From the NCBI GenBank assembly GCA_949878745.1, contig CATLBH010000005.1, forward strand, positions 21,765 through 85,764: 64,000 bases of DNA, in the 5' to 3' direction. A program made the position numbers and the translations under genes. Positions 35,878 to 43,895 of the stretch are shown one piece after another. Numbering within the stretch: position 1 is the first letter of the stretch; the number at the start of each line of letters is the position of its first letter. The stretch is from an uncultured Ruminiclostridium sp. GTDB lineage: Bacteria; Bacillota; Clostridia; Oscillospirales; Ruminococcaceae. Under the pieces are notes generated by a model. The model made no database searches. It saw only the letters and a list, made by a program, of their open reading frames with translations, and was not told where the DNA came from.

Positions 35878-36435
35878 ATGTCAAGAAGCGCGAAAACCAA
35901 ACACGTACTTGATCTGGTTGGCTCCGAGTCTGTCAAAAAGCCTGTCCCGTCCGCTCTTCGGGAACCGTCGGGGATGGCGGCGGGTCTCGGCTCGATCCTC
36001 CAAAAGCCGCCCTCCCCCCGCGAACGCGCCGAGTTGGATATCGAAGCCATTTTCCGAGGGGAATCCCCCGAAGCCGAGTCGGGAACAAACGACGCGTCGG
36101 CAAAAAAAGGCGCGGTATTAAACCCGCCAACTGCTCCCCAACCGCCCGAAGCGCCTAAGGCCAAGGATGGGATAACGGTAATCGTAACGGAGCTTATCAA
36201 TCAGGAGTTAAAAACGGTGGTGGAACGGTTTAACCTGACCCCCTCCGACAGTAATCTGTGGGAGCTTACCAGAAGCGCCATTGAAACGATTCGGCCGGAG
36301 TTTTCGAGGAACGAGAAGGAATATATTGAAAAATGCGAGAAACTCAGGCCGAGGGTTATTAAAGAGATGACGAAAGCGGCTATTAAGGTTATGGCTAAGG
36401 AGAAGAAAAAAAACGAATCTCAGAACAATTCTTAA
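35878..36435 (+). CDS. Unknown protein downstream of parA
   Basis: The ATG at 35878 is preferred over the track start (35869) because AAGGAG lies 11 nt upstream; this gives 185 aa. The N-terminal half (SRSAKTKHVLDLVGSE, then a Pro/Glu-rich region) looks disordered. The C-terminal ~85 residues are helical and charged (VIVTELINQELKTVVERFN, FSRNEKEYIEKCEKLRPRVI). I do not recognise it. The position after parA would suit a partner or cargo adaptor, but a family A element separates the two genes and no ParB motif is present. Confidence 0.65.
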   Translation: MSRSAKTKHVLDLVGSESVKKPVPSALREPSGMAAGLGSILQKPPSPRERAELDIEAIFRGESPEAESGTNDASAKKGAVLNPPTAPQPPEAPKAKDGITVIVTELINQELKTVVERFNLTPSDSNLWELTRSAIETIRPEFSRNEKEYIEKCEKLRPRVIKEMTKAAIKVMAKEKKKNESQNNS

Positions 36436-36448
36436 AGTATGCAATTAA

Positions 36449-36540
36449 TACTAATCCCTTTTAAAACTGTTGGATTAGTGCTTTGGGTGTAGTCCCTTTT
36501 TAAACTGTGTGTATTTCGTCAGTTTAAAAAGGGACTGGGA
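36449..36540. repeat. Two-hairpin miniature element, family C copy 2 (92 bp)
   Basis: Hairpin 1 pairs CTAATCC with GGATTAG, the linker is TGCTTTGGGTGTA, and hairpin 2 pairs GTCCCTTTTTAAACTG with CAGTTTAAAAAGGGAC. TAA flanks it at 36446-36448 and 36541-36543. It is the same length as copy 1 and aligns with it in reverse orientation. It lies 13 bp after the stop of the 35878 gene. Confidence 0.85.
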
Positions 36541-36551
36541 TAAAATACGAA

Positions 36552-36595
36552 TACCCGTTTGAAAAGCGGTTTTGGCTTTTCAAACGGGTATTTTT
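36552..36595 (+). terminator. Strong intrinsic terminator
   Basis: A perfect 15-bp stem TACCCGTTTGAAAAG / CTTTTCAAACGGGTA with a 9-nt loop is followed by TTTTT. It terminates the plus-strand parA-side transcript in the convergent gap before the 36780 lipoprotein gene. Confidence 0.85.
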
Positions 36596-36625
36596 AATCT
36601 TTCACGGATAATTATAACTGCATTA

Positions 36626-36736
36626 TACTATTTTCAAATTAAAAAGATTACAAAACTTAGTGGATAATTTGAAAATAGTGCTTTGGGTGTAATTTCATCT
36701 TAAAAAGGTTAGAATCTTTTTAAGATGAAATTAGTA
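36626..36736. repeat. Two-hairpin miniature element, family C copy 3 (111 bp)
   Basis: The stems differ completely in sequence from copy 2 (ACTATTTTCAAATTA with TAATTTGAAAATAGT; AATTTCATCTTAAAAAG with CTTTTTAAGATGAAATT). The linker TGCTTTGGGTGTA is identical and the outer ends TACTATTTTC / TACTAATTTC are conserved. TTA flanks it at 36623-36625 and 36737-36739. Keeping pairing while changing sequence points to a structural requirement. Confidence 0.85.
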
Positions 36737-36779
36737 TTATATCAATCTCTTGTTAAAGCGTGGGATTGACATAATCCAT

Positions 36780-38030
36780 TTATCTTCCAATAACTCTGTC
36801 GGCTTTCATAGGCAGCCGAGTGTCCAATTTCCAAACGCCGTCCTCATATTTGACCGTAATCGGCAGCGTGTAGCTGTTTTCGCCGTCGCTCCAGCTTACC
36901 GCCGAAGTTACGTCAAAGGTGCTCATAGACCTGTTTTCATACTCCGCAAGGGAAAATTCCCCCATTTGTGGGAGCACCGCGCCGTTTATCAGGTATAGAT
37001 GTCCGTCCTTTTCCACATAGCTTCTGTTCACGTAAAGCCTTATATAGCTTTCGGCGATTTCGGATGTAAAGGTGTCTCTTATAAAACCGCGCATTTCCTC
37101 AACGGTCATAAAGGGCTCCACCTCCAGGCCGTTGTAAAAGCCGTGGCCGTAGATATCGTTTTCAATGGTGACAAGCTGAGGGTTCCAATCGCCGTTTTGG
37201 TCCTTTACCGCTTCGGCGCTTCCGAATATCTTGTCCAAAGTGACTCTTTCGTCTATCAGAAGGCGGCTGAATACGGCGATTTCACCCGTTACGGTTTCGT
37301 CCTCATACATACGGACAACCCAGCCTCTTACGCCGTTAAGCATATCGTAGGAGCGCCATATATATTTGTCCCCCACCGTTCCCAACGCCACCACCTCCGC
37401 CGTGGTTTCGTCCAGACGGGTTATTACCGCGGAGGAAATATCTATAGTTACGGGGGTTTCTTTGTCTGATGCCAAAAGTTCCAGACCCTCTTCGCTTTCT
37501 TTTATAACCTCGGGGAGCATATTTTCAACTTCCTCCCCGTATTTATCCTCCCAGAAGGAATACTTGAAGCCCTCGTACATTCTCACCGTAAGTTCGTTCA
37601 TATCCGAAGCGTATTCGGGATCAATAGCGACATATCCCGACACCGCCTCGCCCTTTGTGGGAATAAGGGTGTGGGCGCCAAAGAAAACGCTGTTCGCCGT
37701 TTCCGCCGCCTTAATTTTTTCCTTGAATTCCGAAAGGCGCTCCGCGTCCTCAACGGAGCCGGAGGGATAAGGGGCGGGGAAGCCGTCGGGAGTCGGAGCG
37801 GTTTCCGTGGTGATATCCTCCGTCCCGGCGGTTGTGGAAGAGGTGTTTTCGGGCTGATCTTCCACCGCGCTCACCCTGGCGGTGGTGGTTTCTTCTAATG
37901 GGAGACGTTGGGGATCCGAAGAAGGGGTCGTGTTGGTGAGGTTTGACTGATTGTTCGGCGCTTCCTCCGTTTTACAGGCGGAAAAGAGAAGCGCCGCGGC
38001 GATGGCCAAGGCTATTGTTCTTTTTTTCAT
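36780..38030 (-). CDS. Lipoprotein of unknown function
   Basis: The 416-aa protein begins MKKRTIALAIAAALLFSACK, with the lipobox FSAC. A Thr/Ser/Pro-rich linker runs to residue ~85. The remainder is mixed alpha/beta without a motif I recognise, including EFKEKIKAAETANSVFFGAH and, near the end, YTLPITVKYEDGVWKLDTRL. It is the last gene of a minus-strand group with the GH26-like lipoprotein 11 bp upstream, so the two are probably co-expressed at the outer face of the membrane. Confidence 0.75.
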   Translation of the reverse strand: MKKRTIALAIAAALLFSACKTEEAPNNQSNLTNTTPSSDPQRLPLEETTTARVSAVEDQPENTSSTTAGTEDITTETAPTPDGFPAPYPSGSVEDAERLSEFKEKIKAAETANSVFFGAHTLIPTKGEAVSGYVAIDPEYASDMNELTVRMYEGFKYSFWEDKYGEEVENMLPEVIKESEEGLELLASDKETPVTIDISSAVITRLDETTAEVVALGTVGDKYIWRSYDMLNGVRGWVVRMYEDETVTGEIAVFSRLLIDERVTLDKIFGSAEAVKDQNGDWNPQLVTIENDIYGHGFYNGLEVEPFMTVEEMRGFIRDTFTSEIAESYIRLYVNRSYVEKDGHLYLINGAVLPQMGEFSLAEYENRSMSTFDVTSAVSWSDGENSYTLPITVKYEDGVWKLDTRLPMKADRVIGR

Positions 38031-38041
38031 ATGGATCCTCT

Positions 38042-39661
38042 TTATTCAAATTTCGGTATTTCGTCCAAGGTGAGAAAATTCTTATGGTTATAAACCTGTT
38101 CCAGAATCACATTGGACGAATATTTCTCCGTGAGCCGACCGTTTTCGTCTATTAGCTTATCCCCGCTTCCCAAAGCGAACCAGAGCCAATGAGCGTTATC
38201 CTGTTCTAGTACGTCGGCGCCGGGCACCATGGCGCATTCGTTTAAAGCCACAGCTCGGGAGGTGCCGTAAAAGGCGGTACCCATAAATCTTCCGTTTCCA
38301 CTGTCACCCGTGATATTATAAACATTTTCACCAACGATATCCACGTATTCGTCGCCGGGGTAATAATCCGCGCTTCCTCCGTTCCAGACCCAGATTATAT
38401 TGTTCAGGCCGTGATATTCGTTTAATCTTGTTACCATGCTGCGCCAAAGCCAGAGGTATCCCTCCGCACTGCCGCTCCACCAATATCCCACTTTTCCACC
38501 GTCCGACAACGGTGAAAACAGCACCGTCACGCCCTTATTTTTCAGATATTCCAGCTTTTCCGCCATTCTGTCGATATCCCTTATAAGAAGGTAATTTTCT
38601 CTGGGTATTTCTCCGCTTCCGTAAAGCTGTTCTATGGTTTCCGCCGAGGCTAAGGAAATGTCCTTTTCGGTATCCACCCCGCTTATGCTGAAATCCGTCA
38701 TAGACGAGAGGTAGTGGCTTTCCTCGTCCGGGGAGTACCAGGTCCAGCAGTATCCCACCAGACCGCCGCTTTTGCTCCATTCTACCGCCAGATCAAAGTC
38801 GGTGTTGTTTTCGTCATAATAGGGGCTGTCGGGCTGAGCGCAAACCAGGTCGCCGACTCTCAGGGCGGGGAGTCTTCCCGTTTCCTCATAAATCGCCGCT
38901 ATTTCCGCGTTGGTGCCCAAAGTGACCCGCTGTCCCGTAATCGTCTTTTTCCCGTAGATTTCGGAGAAAAAGTTCATGGTTTTTACGGTTTTCAAAGAAG
39001 CGTTCGGATTTATGGGGGCGTTGCTCATAACATAATAGCTGTCGCTGACCGACTGTCCCTTTTCTATTATCACCTTGTCCATATAGGCCATTCCGAATTC
39101 CGACTGAAGGGTTATTCGGTTATCGCCTTTTTTAAGGTAAATTCCGTTAACGGTAAAGGGAGAAAAGGCGGTTATGTCCTTGGCGTAAATCACCCCCTTG
39201 GAAACTCCGTCGTAGGTGCTGTATTCCCCGTTGTCATAGGGCGCTCCGCCCACAATCACGTTCACTCCGGTGTCGAAGGCGCACATTTGCAGCGTAAGCT
39301 TATAGTACTGAGTAGCGGGGACGCGCACGGTAAATGTGGCGTATTCGTGGCGGTCTATCTGAATGTATCCGTTTCCCTCATAGCCCATAAGGTAGTTATG
39401 CGGAGTGTTGTCGCACACCTGTTCCAACTGAAGGGTTTCGGAATACTCCTGTGGAGTTATGGGAAACTCTTTGGCCTCGTATTTATCGGGAGATGTAGTC
39501 TCGGGGGGCGAGGTTTCGGGAGTGGAGGAAGGCTCGGGCGTTTCCTCGGATATTTCGGTTATCGGCGACATACCGTAATCTATCTTGGAACAGCCGGAAA
39601 AAAGCGCCGTAACGGTAATAGTCAGCGCCGCCGCAATAGGGAATAATTTTCCGCTTTTCAT
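38042..39661 (-). CDS. GH26-like lipoprotein with N-terminal CBM35-like module; acid/base motif altered
   Basis: ATG 39661 is chosen (539 aa) because GGCGGAAG precedes it and the peptide starts MKSGKLFPIAAALTITVTAL with lipobox FSGC. The track start at 39727 would overlap the next gene. Residues about 65-190 look like a CBM35 beta-sandwich (VPATQYYKLTLQMCAFDTGV). A GH26 (beta-mannanase type) barrel follows: ITGQRVTLG, YCWTWYSP, NNIIWVWNGG and the nucleophile-region ALNECAMVP. The usual acid/base motif RPxHE...WWG reads SPLSDGGKVGYWWSG, so Arg, His and the catalytic Glu are replaced. Catalysis is doubtful; it may bind mannan-type glycans. Confidence 0.8.
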   Translation of the reverse strand: MKSGKLFPIAAALTITVTALFSGCSKIDYGMSPITEISEETPEPSSTPETSPPETTSPDKYEAKEFPITPQEYSETLQLEQVCDNTPHNYLMGYEGNGYIQIDRHEYATFTVRVPATQYYKLTLQMCAFDTGVNVIVGGAPYDNGEYSTYDGVSKGVIYAKDITAFSPFTVNGIYLKKGDNRITLQSEFGMAYMDKVIIEKGQSVSDSYYVMSNAPINPNASLKTVKTMNFFSEIYGKKTITGQRVTLGTNAEIAAIYEETGRLPALRVGDLVCAQPDSPYYDENNTDFDLAVEWSKSGGLVGYCWTWYSPDEESHYLSSMTDFSISGVDTEKDISLASAETIEQLYGSGEIPRENYLLIRDIDRMAEKLEYLKNKGVTVLFSPLSDGGKVGYWWSGSAEGYLWLWRSMVTRLNEYHGLNNIIWVWNGGSADYYPGDEYVDIVGENVYNITGDSGNGRFMGTAFYGTSRAVALNECAMVPGADVLEQDNAHWLWFALGSGDKLIDENGRLTEKYSSNVILEQVYNHKNFLTLDEIPKFE

Positions 39662-39714
39662 TTTATCTTCCGCCTTTCCCGCCGATATAGTTTTTCGATA
39701 TAGTTTTATAGTGT

Positions 39715-42084
39715 TCACTCTTTCCAACGCACTATCGCCCTGTCACCCTCGTGAAGCTCCGCTCCGAAGCTTATTTCCATGCCGTTGAGAGTAAGCTCGA
39801 TATCCCTTCCTCCGGGGTTTTTGGTGTCAAGATCGACTTTATTCATAAGTTCCACAAAGGTATGAGGGGTACCGTCGGTTTTTTCGGGAAGCGTAAGGGG
39901 CTTTCCGTTAAGGGTGAGGGTAAGGGCGGGAACGATATCTATCGTCTCTCCGCTGTCCTCCTCGTTCTGCGCGTTCGCATCGGAATTATACCCGATTTCC
40001 GAAAGATCGGCGATATAGGCGGTATTTGTTTCCGCCGTCTTTACCGTTTCATATTCCTTTTTGGGGGCACTTGGGCGTACCGATTCGGCGGGAATTGCCG
40101 ATACCGATGGGCGGGATTGCACCGAAACGCCGGAGAACGGGGAAGAGGGGCGGTTTTCGGGTCTTAAAGCTTCGGCGGCCGGCGCTTCGGTTTTTACGGG
40201 AGAGGACGATTTCACCTCTTCACTGACTGCCCCCAAAAAATCGGAGGGGAAAGAAGACTGCGTGGTATAGGAGCTTTCTCTCGCGGCCTTACGCTCGCTC
40301 TCGGATAAAATCTTAAGAGTAATAACGTCCCCGTCAGACAGGAGGGAGGCTTCCTCCGCGAACCGACCGTTTATTGCAAAGCCTTCGGAATACTCAATCC
40401 CTATGGAATTAAGCAGGTCGCCCAAGGTGAGTATTCCCCCTGTGGTTATCTTGTCAAGAGGCTGGATTTCGTACTGAGGTGGTTTTTTAACGCCGTTTAC
40501 ATAAGCCTCTATACCGAATTTATACTGCTTGTCGCCGAAGCTTACGCTGCCCGAATGATATTTTCGGTAGTTTATCTCGTTTTTCAGCACCGCTCTGGCG
40601 TTGTCGCCGTTCTTGGCGGGGGTGAATTGAATCTGATCCCCTTGGGTCACTATAGAGGTGAGTCCGCCGCCGTTGCCGTTTATCTTTATTTCCGAGGGGG
40701 TCATCATCGTGCCCTTTCGGAACACTTTGTTTCCGTTTACGGTAAAGGCGAGACCCTGTCCCGAATGTCCCATAATGTCCCCCGCCTTATAGCCCGCAAG
40801 GGACAATACCTGATATACGGTGAGCTTCTTGGTATCGAAAACTCTTATTTTCTTTCCGTTGACGTTGATAACGGAGAAATCGTAGCCCCTGTCTTCAAGG
40901 GCGGTAACGCCTATGCCCAAGGGGGTGATGAACTCCGCGCCCATATTGAAGTCGCCGGTATCCACGTCGCGTAAAAACTCCCCGCCGCCTACGGCGACTC
41001 TGTCCTCATTGATATCCAGCTTATCCGCCACAAGGGTGGTAAGTCCCTTTATAAGGCTTCCGCCGCCCACCAGGAACACCGCCTGGGGCGAACCGGAATT
41101 TATTCTCACAATGGTCTCGCAAATTGTGGAGGCCAAATTATCCATACAGGGAAGTATTTTTTCGATAAATTCCTCTTGCGTTACCTGATGGGGAATACCG
41201 AAGATGTCCTTGTATGTAAACACCTCGTTATCCGACGCGTCGTGCTTCATCTGTTCGGCCACGGCAAAGTCCACAAGGAAGCTTCTTATTATTTCCTCGG
41301 TGATTTCGTCGCCCGCCACCGTGGCCATGGCGTAGGCAATAATCGAGCCGTCCTTGGCTATGGCGATATCCGAGGTGCCCGCGCCTATATCCACCAAGGC
41401 AATATTTATCAGTCTTATTTCCGGGGGAATAATCACGTTCATGGCGGCGATTGGCTCCAGCGTAAGGCTCTGAACCTCCAGCTTGTTAAGCTCCATTACC
41501 GAATAAAGGCTTTCCACCACTATACCCGGCAAAAAGGCCACAACCATATCAATCCCCGCGGTATTTCCCTTATGTCCGTTCAGGGATATCATTTTATAGT
41601 CGTCGAGACGGTACGTCACCACGTTATGACCAACACAGTAAAAAAGCGTCTTTTCGTTCTGCATGGTTTCGTCAAGCTCGGCCTGAGCGGCGGACACCGT
41701 TTCCATTTCCATGGAGGCCACCATTTCCTCGGTAATAATTTCGCTTCCCGACACATCGAATTCCTTGGAAATATTAACGGTTTTAAGAGCGCGTCCCGCG
41801 GCGGCGATGGAAGCCTTGGTGAGGGTTATTCCGTTGCGCTGTTCAAGCTTCTGTTTCACCTGTCCCACGATTTTGGCCACTTGTTTTATGTCCTCAATCT
41901 GACCGTCCACCATTGCGCGGCGAGTATGCGGCACGACAACGCAGTCTATAACGTGATATTTTTCGTCGGCTTTTTCGCCGATTATGCCAACCACAGAGCG
42001 GGTACCTATATCCAAAGCGAATATTTTGTCTCCCTGGGTCTCCTGTTTCTTGGCGGCTTTTTTTAAAATCTGATCAATATCCAT
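39715..42084 (-). CDS. FtsA-like ASKHA ATPase with long C-terminal region
   Basis: The 789-aa protein has an actin/Hsp70-fold ATPase in residues about 20-400: phosphate-1 loop ALDIGTRSVVGIIG, phosphate-2 loop VDIGAGTSDIAI and adenosine motif VFLVGGGSLIKG. The C-terminal half holds repeated beta modules (FTVNGNKVFRKGTM; LTLGDLLNSIGIEYSEGFAI; LTLNGKPLTLPEKTDGTPH). The family appears in Clostridia alongside ordinary FtsA and is often named FtsA or PilM-like. The FtsZ-binding C-terminal peptide of true FtsA is not seen, so a division role is unproven. Confidence 0.8.
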   Translation of the reverse strand: MDIDQILKKAAKKQETQGDKIFALDIGTRSVVGIIGEKADEKYHVIDCVVVPHTRRAMVDGQIEDIKQVAKIVGQVKQKLEQRNGITLTKASIAAAGRALKTVNISKEFDVSGSEIITEEMVASMEMETVSAAQAELDETMQNEKTLFYCVGHNVVTYRLDDYKMISLNGHKGNTAGIDMVVAFLPGIVVESLYSVMELNKLEVQSLTLEPIAAMNVIIPPEIRLINIALVDIGAGTSDIAIAKDGSIIAYAMATVAGDEITEEIIRSFLVDFAVAEQMKHDASDNEVFTYKDIFGIPHQVTQEEFIEKILPCMDNLASTICETIVRINSGSPQAVFLVGGGSLIKGLTTLVADKLDINEDRVAVGGGEFLRDVDTGDFNMGAEFITPLGIGVTALEDRGYDFSVINVNGKKIRVFDTKKLTVYQVLSLAGYKAGDIMGHSGQGLAFTVNGNKVFRKGTMMTPSEIKINGNGGGLTSIVTQGDQIQFTPAKNGDNARAVLKNEINYRKYHSGSVSFGDKQYKFGIEAYVNGVKKPPQYEIQPLDKITTGGILTLGDLLNSIGIEYSEGFAINGRFAEEASLLSDGDVITLKILSESERKAARESSYTTQSSFPSDFLGAVSEEVKSSSPVKTEAPAAEALRPENRPSSPFSGVSVQSRPSVSAIPAESVRPSAPKKEYETVKTAETNTAYIADLSEIGYNSDANAQNEEDSGETIDIVPALTLTLNGKPLTLPEKTDGTPHTFVELMNKVDLDTKNPGGRDIELTLNGMEISFGAELHEGDRAIVRWKE

Positions 42085-42127
42085 TTTTTTCTCCCCGAAT
42101 TTTTTATTTTTGTGAAGAAAGGTTTAA

Positions 42128-42277
42128 GAAACTGATCCAATAGGGATTGGTATAACACATCGTGTGTTAAAAATCCTTGACGGGCTTATCGCGTAAGCTG
42201 CCCGCCTGCAGATTTTTGCATTGTCATCAACAAAATATGCTCGAAAATCCGCACACCATTACTATTGGAACAGTTTC
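42128..42277. repeat. Palindromic miniature element, family A copy 2 (150 bp, diverged)
   Basis: Ends GAAACTGATCCAATAG and GAAACTGTTCCAATAG are inverted. TAA flanks at 42125-42127 and 42278-42280. The right junction forms the rrf2 stop: the TAG of that gene uses two bases of the target duplication and the last base of the element. Removing the element restores a TAA stop. The interior keeps the CTCGAAAATCCGCACACC stretch of family A. Confidence 0.8.
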
Positions 42278-42705
42278 TAAAATTTTACCAATTTATCGAA
42301 GGTCTGTTTTTTCAAATAATCCTTTACCATTTCCGTGACCTCGCCGAAAGCGCTGCGGTAATTGCAGGGCAGTCCGTCCGACTCGCAGCTGCAGCTGTAT
42401 CCCTCGGAAAGGCATCTGCTGAAATGATATTCGCCCTCCACTATTTCCATTACATCATATATGGAAAGCTCTCCCGGTTCCGTTATCAGACGGTAGCCGC
42501 CGTAAACTCCCTTATAGCTTTTAACGATCCCGCCGCTGACCAATTTTCTCAGTATTTTCAGGGCGAAGCGCAAGGGAACCTCCGTGCGCTCGGCGATCGT
42601 CCCCGCGTCTATGCATCCGCGAAAGGATTCGTTTTCTCTTGCCGCTTCCTTGGCTAAGGCGTCCACTATTCTGATGGCGTAATCCGTTTCAAGTGTTATG
42701 TGCAT
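42277..42705 (-). CDS. Rrf2-family transcriptional regulator
   Basis: The 142-aa protein has the N-terminal winged helix of the family (MHITLETDYAIRIVDALA, RTEVPLRFALKILRKLVSGG, YKGVYGGYRL). A Cys-rich stretch follows (RCLSEGYSCSCESDGLPC), consistent with Fe-S cofactor ligands as in IscR or NsrR. The target genes are not apparent. Its stop codon is formed at the edge of a family A element. Confidence 0.9.
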   Translation of the reverse strand: MHITLETDYAIRIVDALAKEAARENESFRGCIDAGTIAERTEVPLRFALKILRKLVSGGIVKSYKGVYGGYRLITEPGELSIYDVMEIVEGEYHFSRCLSEGYSCSCESDGLPCNYRSAFGEVTEMVKDYLKKQTFDKLVKF

Positions 42706-42778
42706 AATTCACCTTTATCTCTGTCTAATAGTATGTAAAGGACTTTCCCAAGAAAAATTACCCGATAAATATAAAATG

Positions 42779-43864
42779 TCAGTCAAGAAAATCCTTAAGC
42801 TTTTTGCTTCTGGTTGGGTGCCTCAGCTTTCTGAGGGCTTTTGCCTCTATCTGGCGTATTCTTTCACGGGTGACCTGAAAGCGCTGCCCCACCTCCTCAA
42901 GTGTTCGGGGTCTTCCGTCGTCAAGGCCGAAGCGGAGCCTCAACACCTTGGCCTCGCGCTCGGTAAGGGTACTGAGAACCTCGTCAAGCTGCTCCTTAAG
43001 AAGAGAGAGGGAAGCAACCTCGGCGGGAGCGGGAGCAAGCTCGTCGGGTATGAAATCCCCCAAATGGCTGTCCTCCTCCTCGCCTATGGGCGTTTCAAGG
43101 GACACTGGATCCTGGCTTATCCTTATTATCTCTCTCACCCTGTCCACGGGCATATTAAGCTCATTGGCTATTTCCTCCACGCTGGCCTCGTGGCCGTTTT
43201 TGTGGAGAAGCTGGCTGGACACCTTTTTAACCTTGGTTATGGTTTCCACCATGTGGACGGGTATGCGTATGGTGCGCGCCTGATCGGCTATGGCTCTTGT
43301 GATGGCCTGTCTTATCCACCAGGTGGCATAAGTGGAAAACTTATAGCCCTTTCGGTAATCGAATTTTTCCACCGCCTTGATAAGACCCATATTTCCCTCC
43401 TGTATAAGGTCAAGAAACTGCATTCCCCTTCCCACATAGCGCTTGGCTATGCTGACCACAAGGCGGAGGTTGGCCTCGGTAAGGCGCTTTCTGGCGAACT
43501 GATCCCCCTGATTTTTGCGCTGAGCAAGCTCTATTTCCTCTTCGGCGCTTAAGAGGGGGACTCTTCCGATTTCCTTAAGATAAATCTTTACGGGATCGTC
43601 TATGGTGATGCCCTCGCTGGACAATGCCACGTCAAGATCATCCTCGCCGGTGAAATCCAAAGCCGCGTCAAGTTCCTCGTCGGTGATGAAATCGTCCACT
43701 ATGTCGATGTTGTTGGTCTCGAAATCGTCATAAAGACGGTTTATCTGATCCACGTCGAAGTTAAGATCCTCAAGAACCTCGTTGATTTCCTTGGTGGTGA
43801 GTTTACCTTCCTTTTTGCCGTGTTCGATAAGGTCGGTTATCATATTTTTTCCGTTTTCCGTCAT
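42779..43864 (-). CDS. rpoD: Primary sigma factor RpoD/SigA
   Basis: Housekeeping sigma-70. Region 1.2 starts at [20 protein letters not shown]. Region 2 contains [20 protein letters not shown] and [20 protein letters not shown], and region 3 the [20 protein letters not shown] stretch. Region 4 is [19 protein letters not shown] with the [20 protein letters not shown] helix-turn-helix. Length (361 aa) fits the short Firmicute type. It follows dnaG, the conserved macromolecular-synthesis arrangement. Confidence 0.98.
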   Translation of the reverse strand: MTENGKNMITDLIEHGKKEGKLTTKEINEVLEDLNFDVDQINRLYDDFETNNIDIVDDFITDEELDAALDFTGEDDLDVALSSEGITIDDPVKIYLKEIGRVPLLSAEEEIELAQRKNQGDQFARKRLTEANLRLVVSIAKRYVGRGMQFLDLIQEGNMGLIKAVEKFDYRKGYKFSTYATWWIRQAITRAIADQARTIRIPVHMVETITKVKKVSSQLLHKNGHEASVEEIANELNMPVDRVREIIRISQDPVSLETPIGEEEDSHLGDFIPDELAPAPAEVASLSLLKEQLDEVLSTLTEREAKVLRLRFGLDDGRPRTLEEVGQRFQVTRERIRQIEAKALRKLRHPTRSKKLKDFLD

Positions 43865-43895
43865 ATTTTATTTCTCCTTGCCCGTCAGGGCTTTT

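Noticed and set aside
36740-36776. Hairpin TATCAATCTC / GGGATTGACA as another family C copy
   Set aside because: Ends resemble family C but flanks do not match (TTA versus TAA) and the stem has mismatches, so it was not counted.
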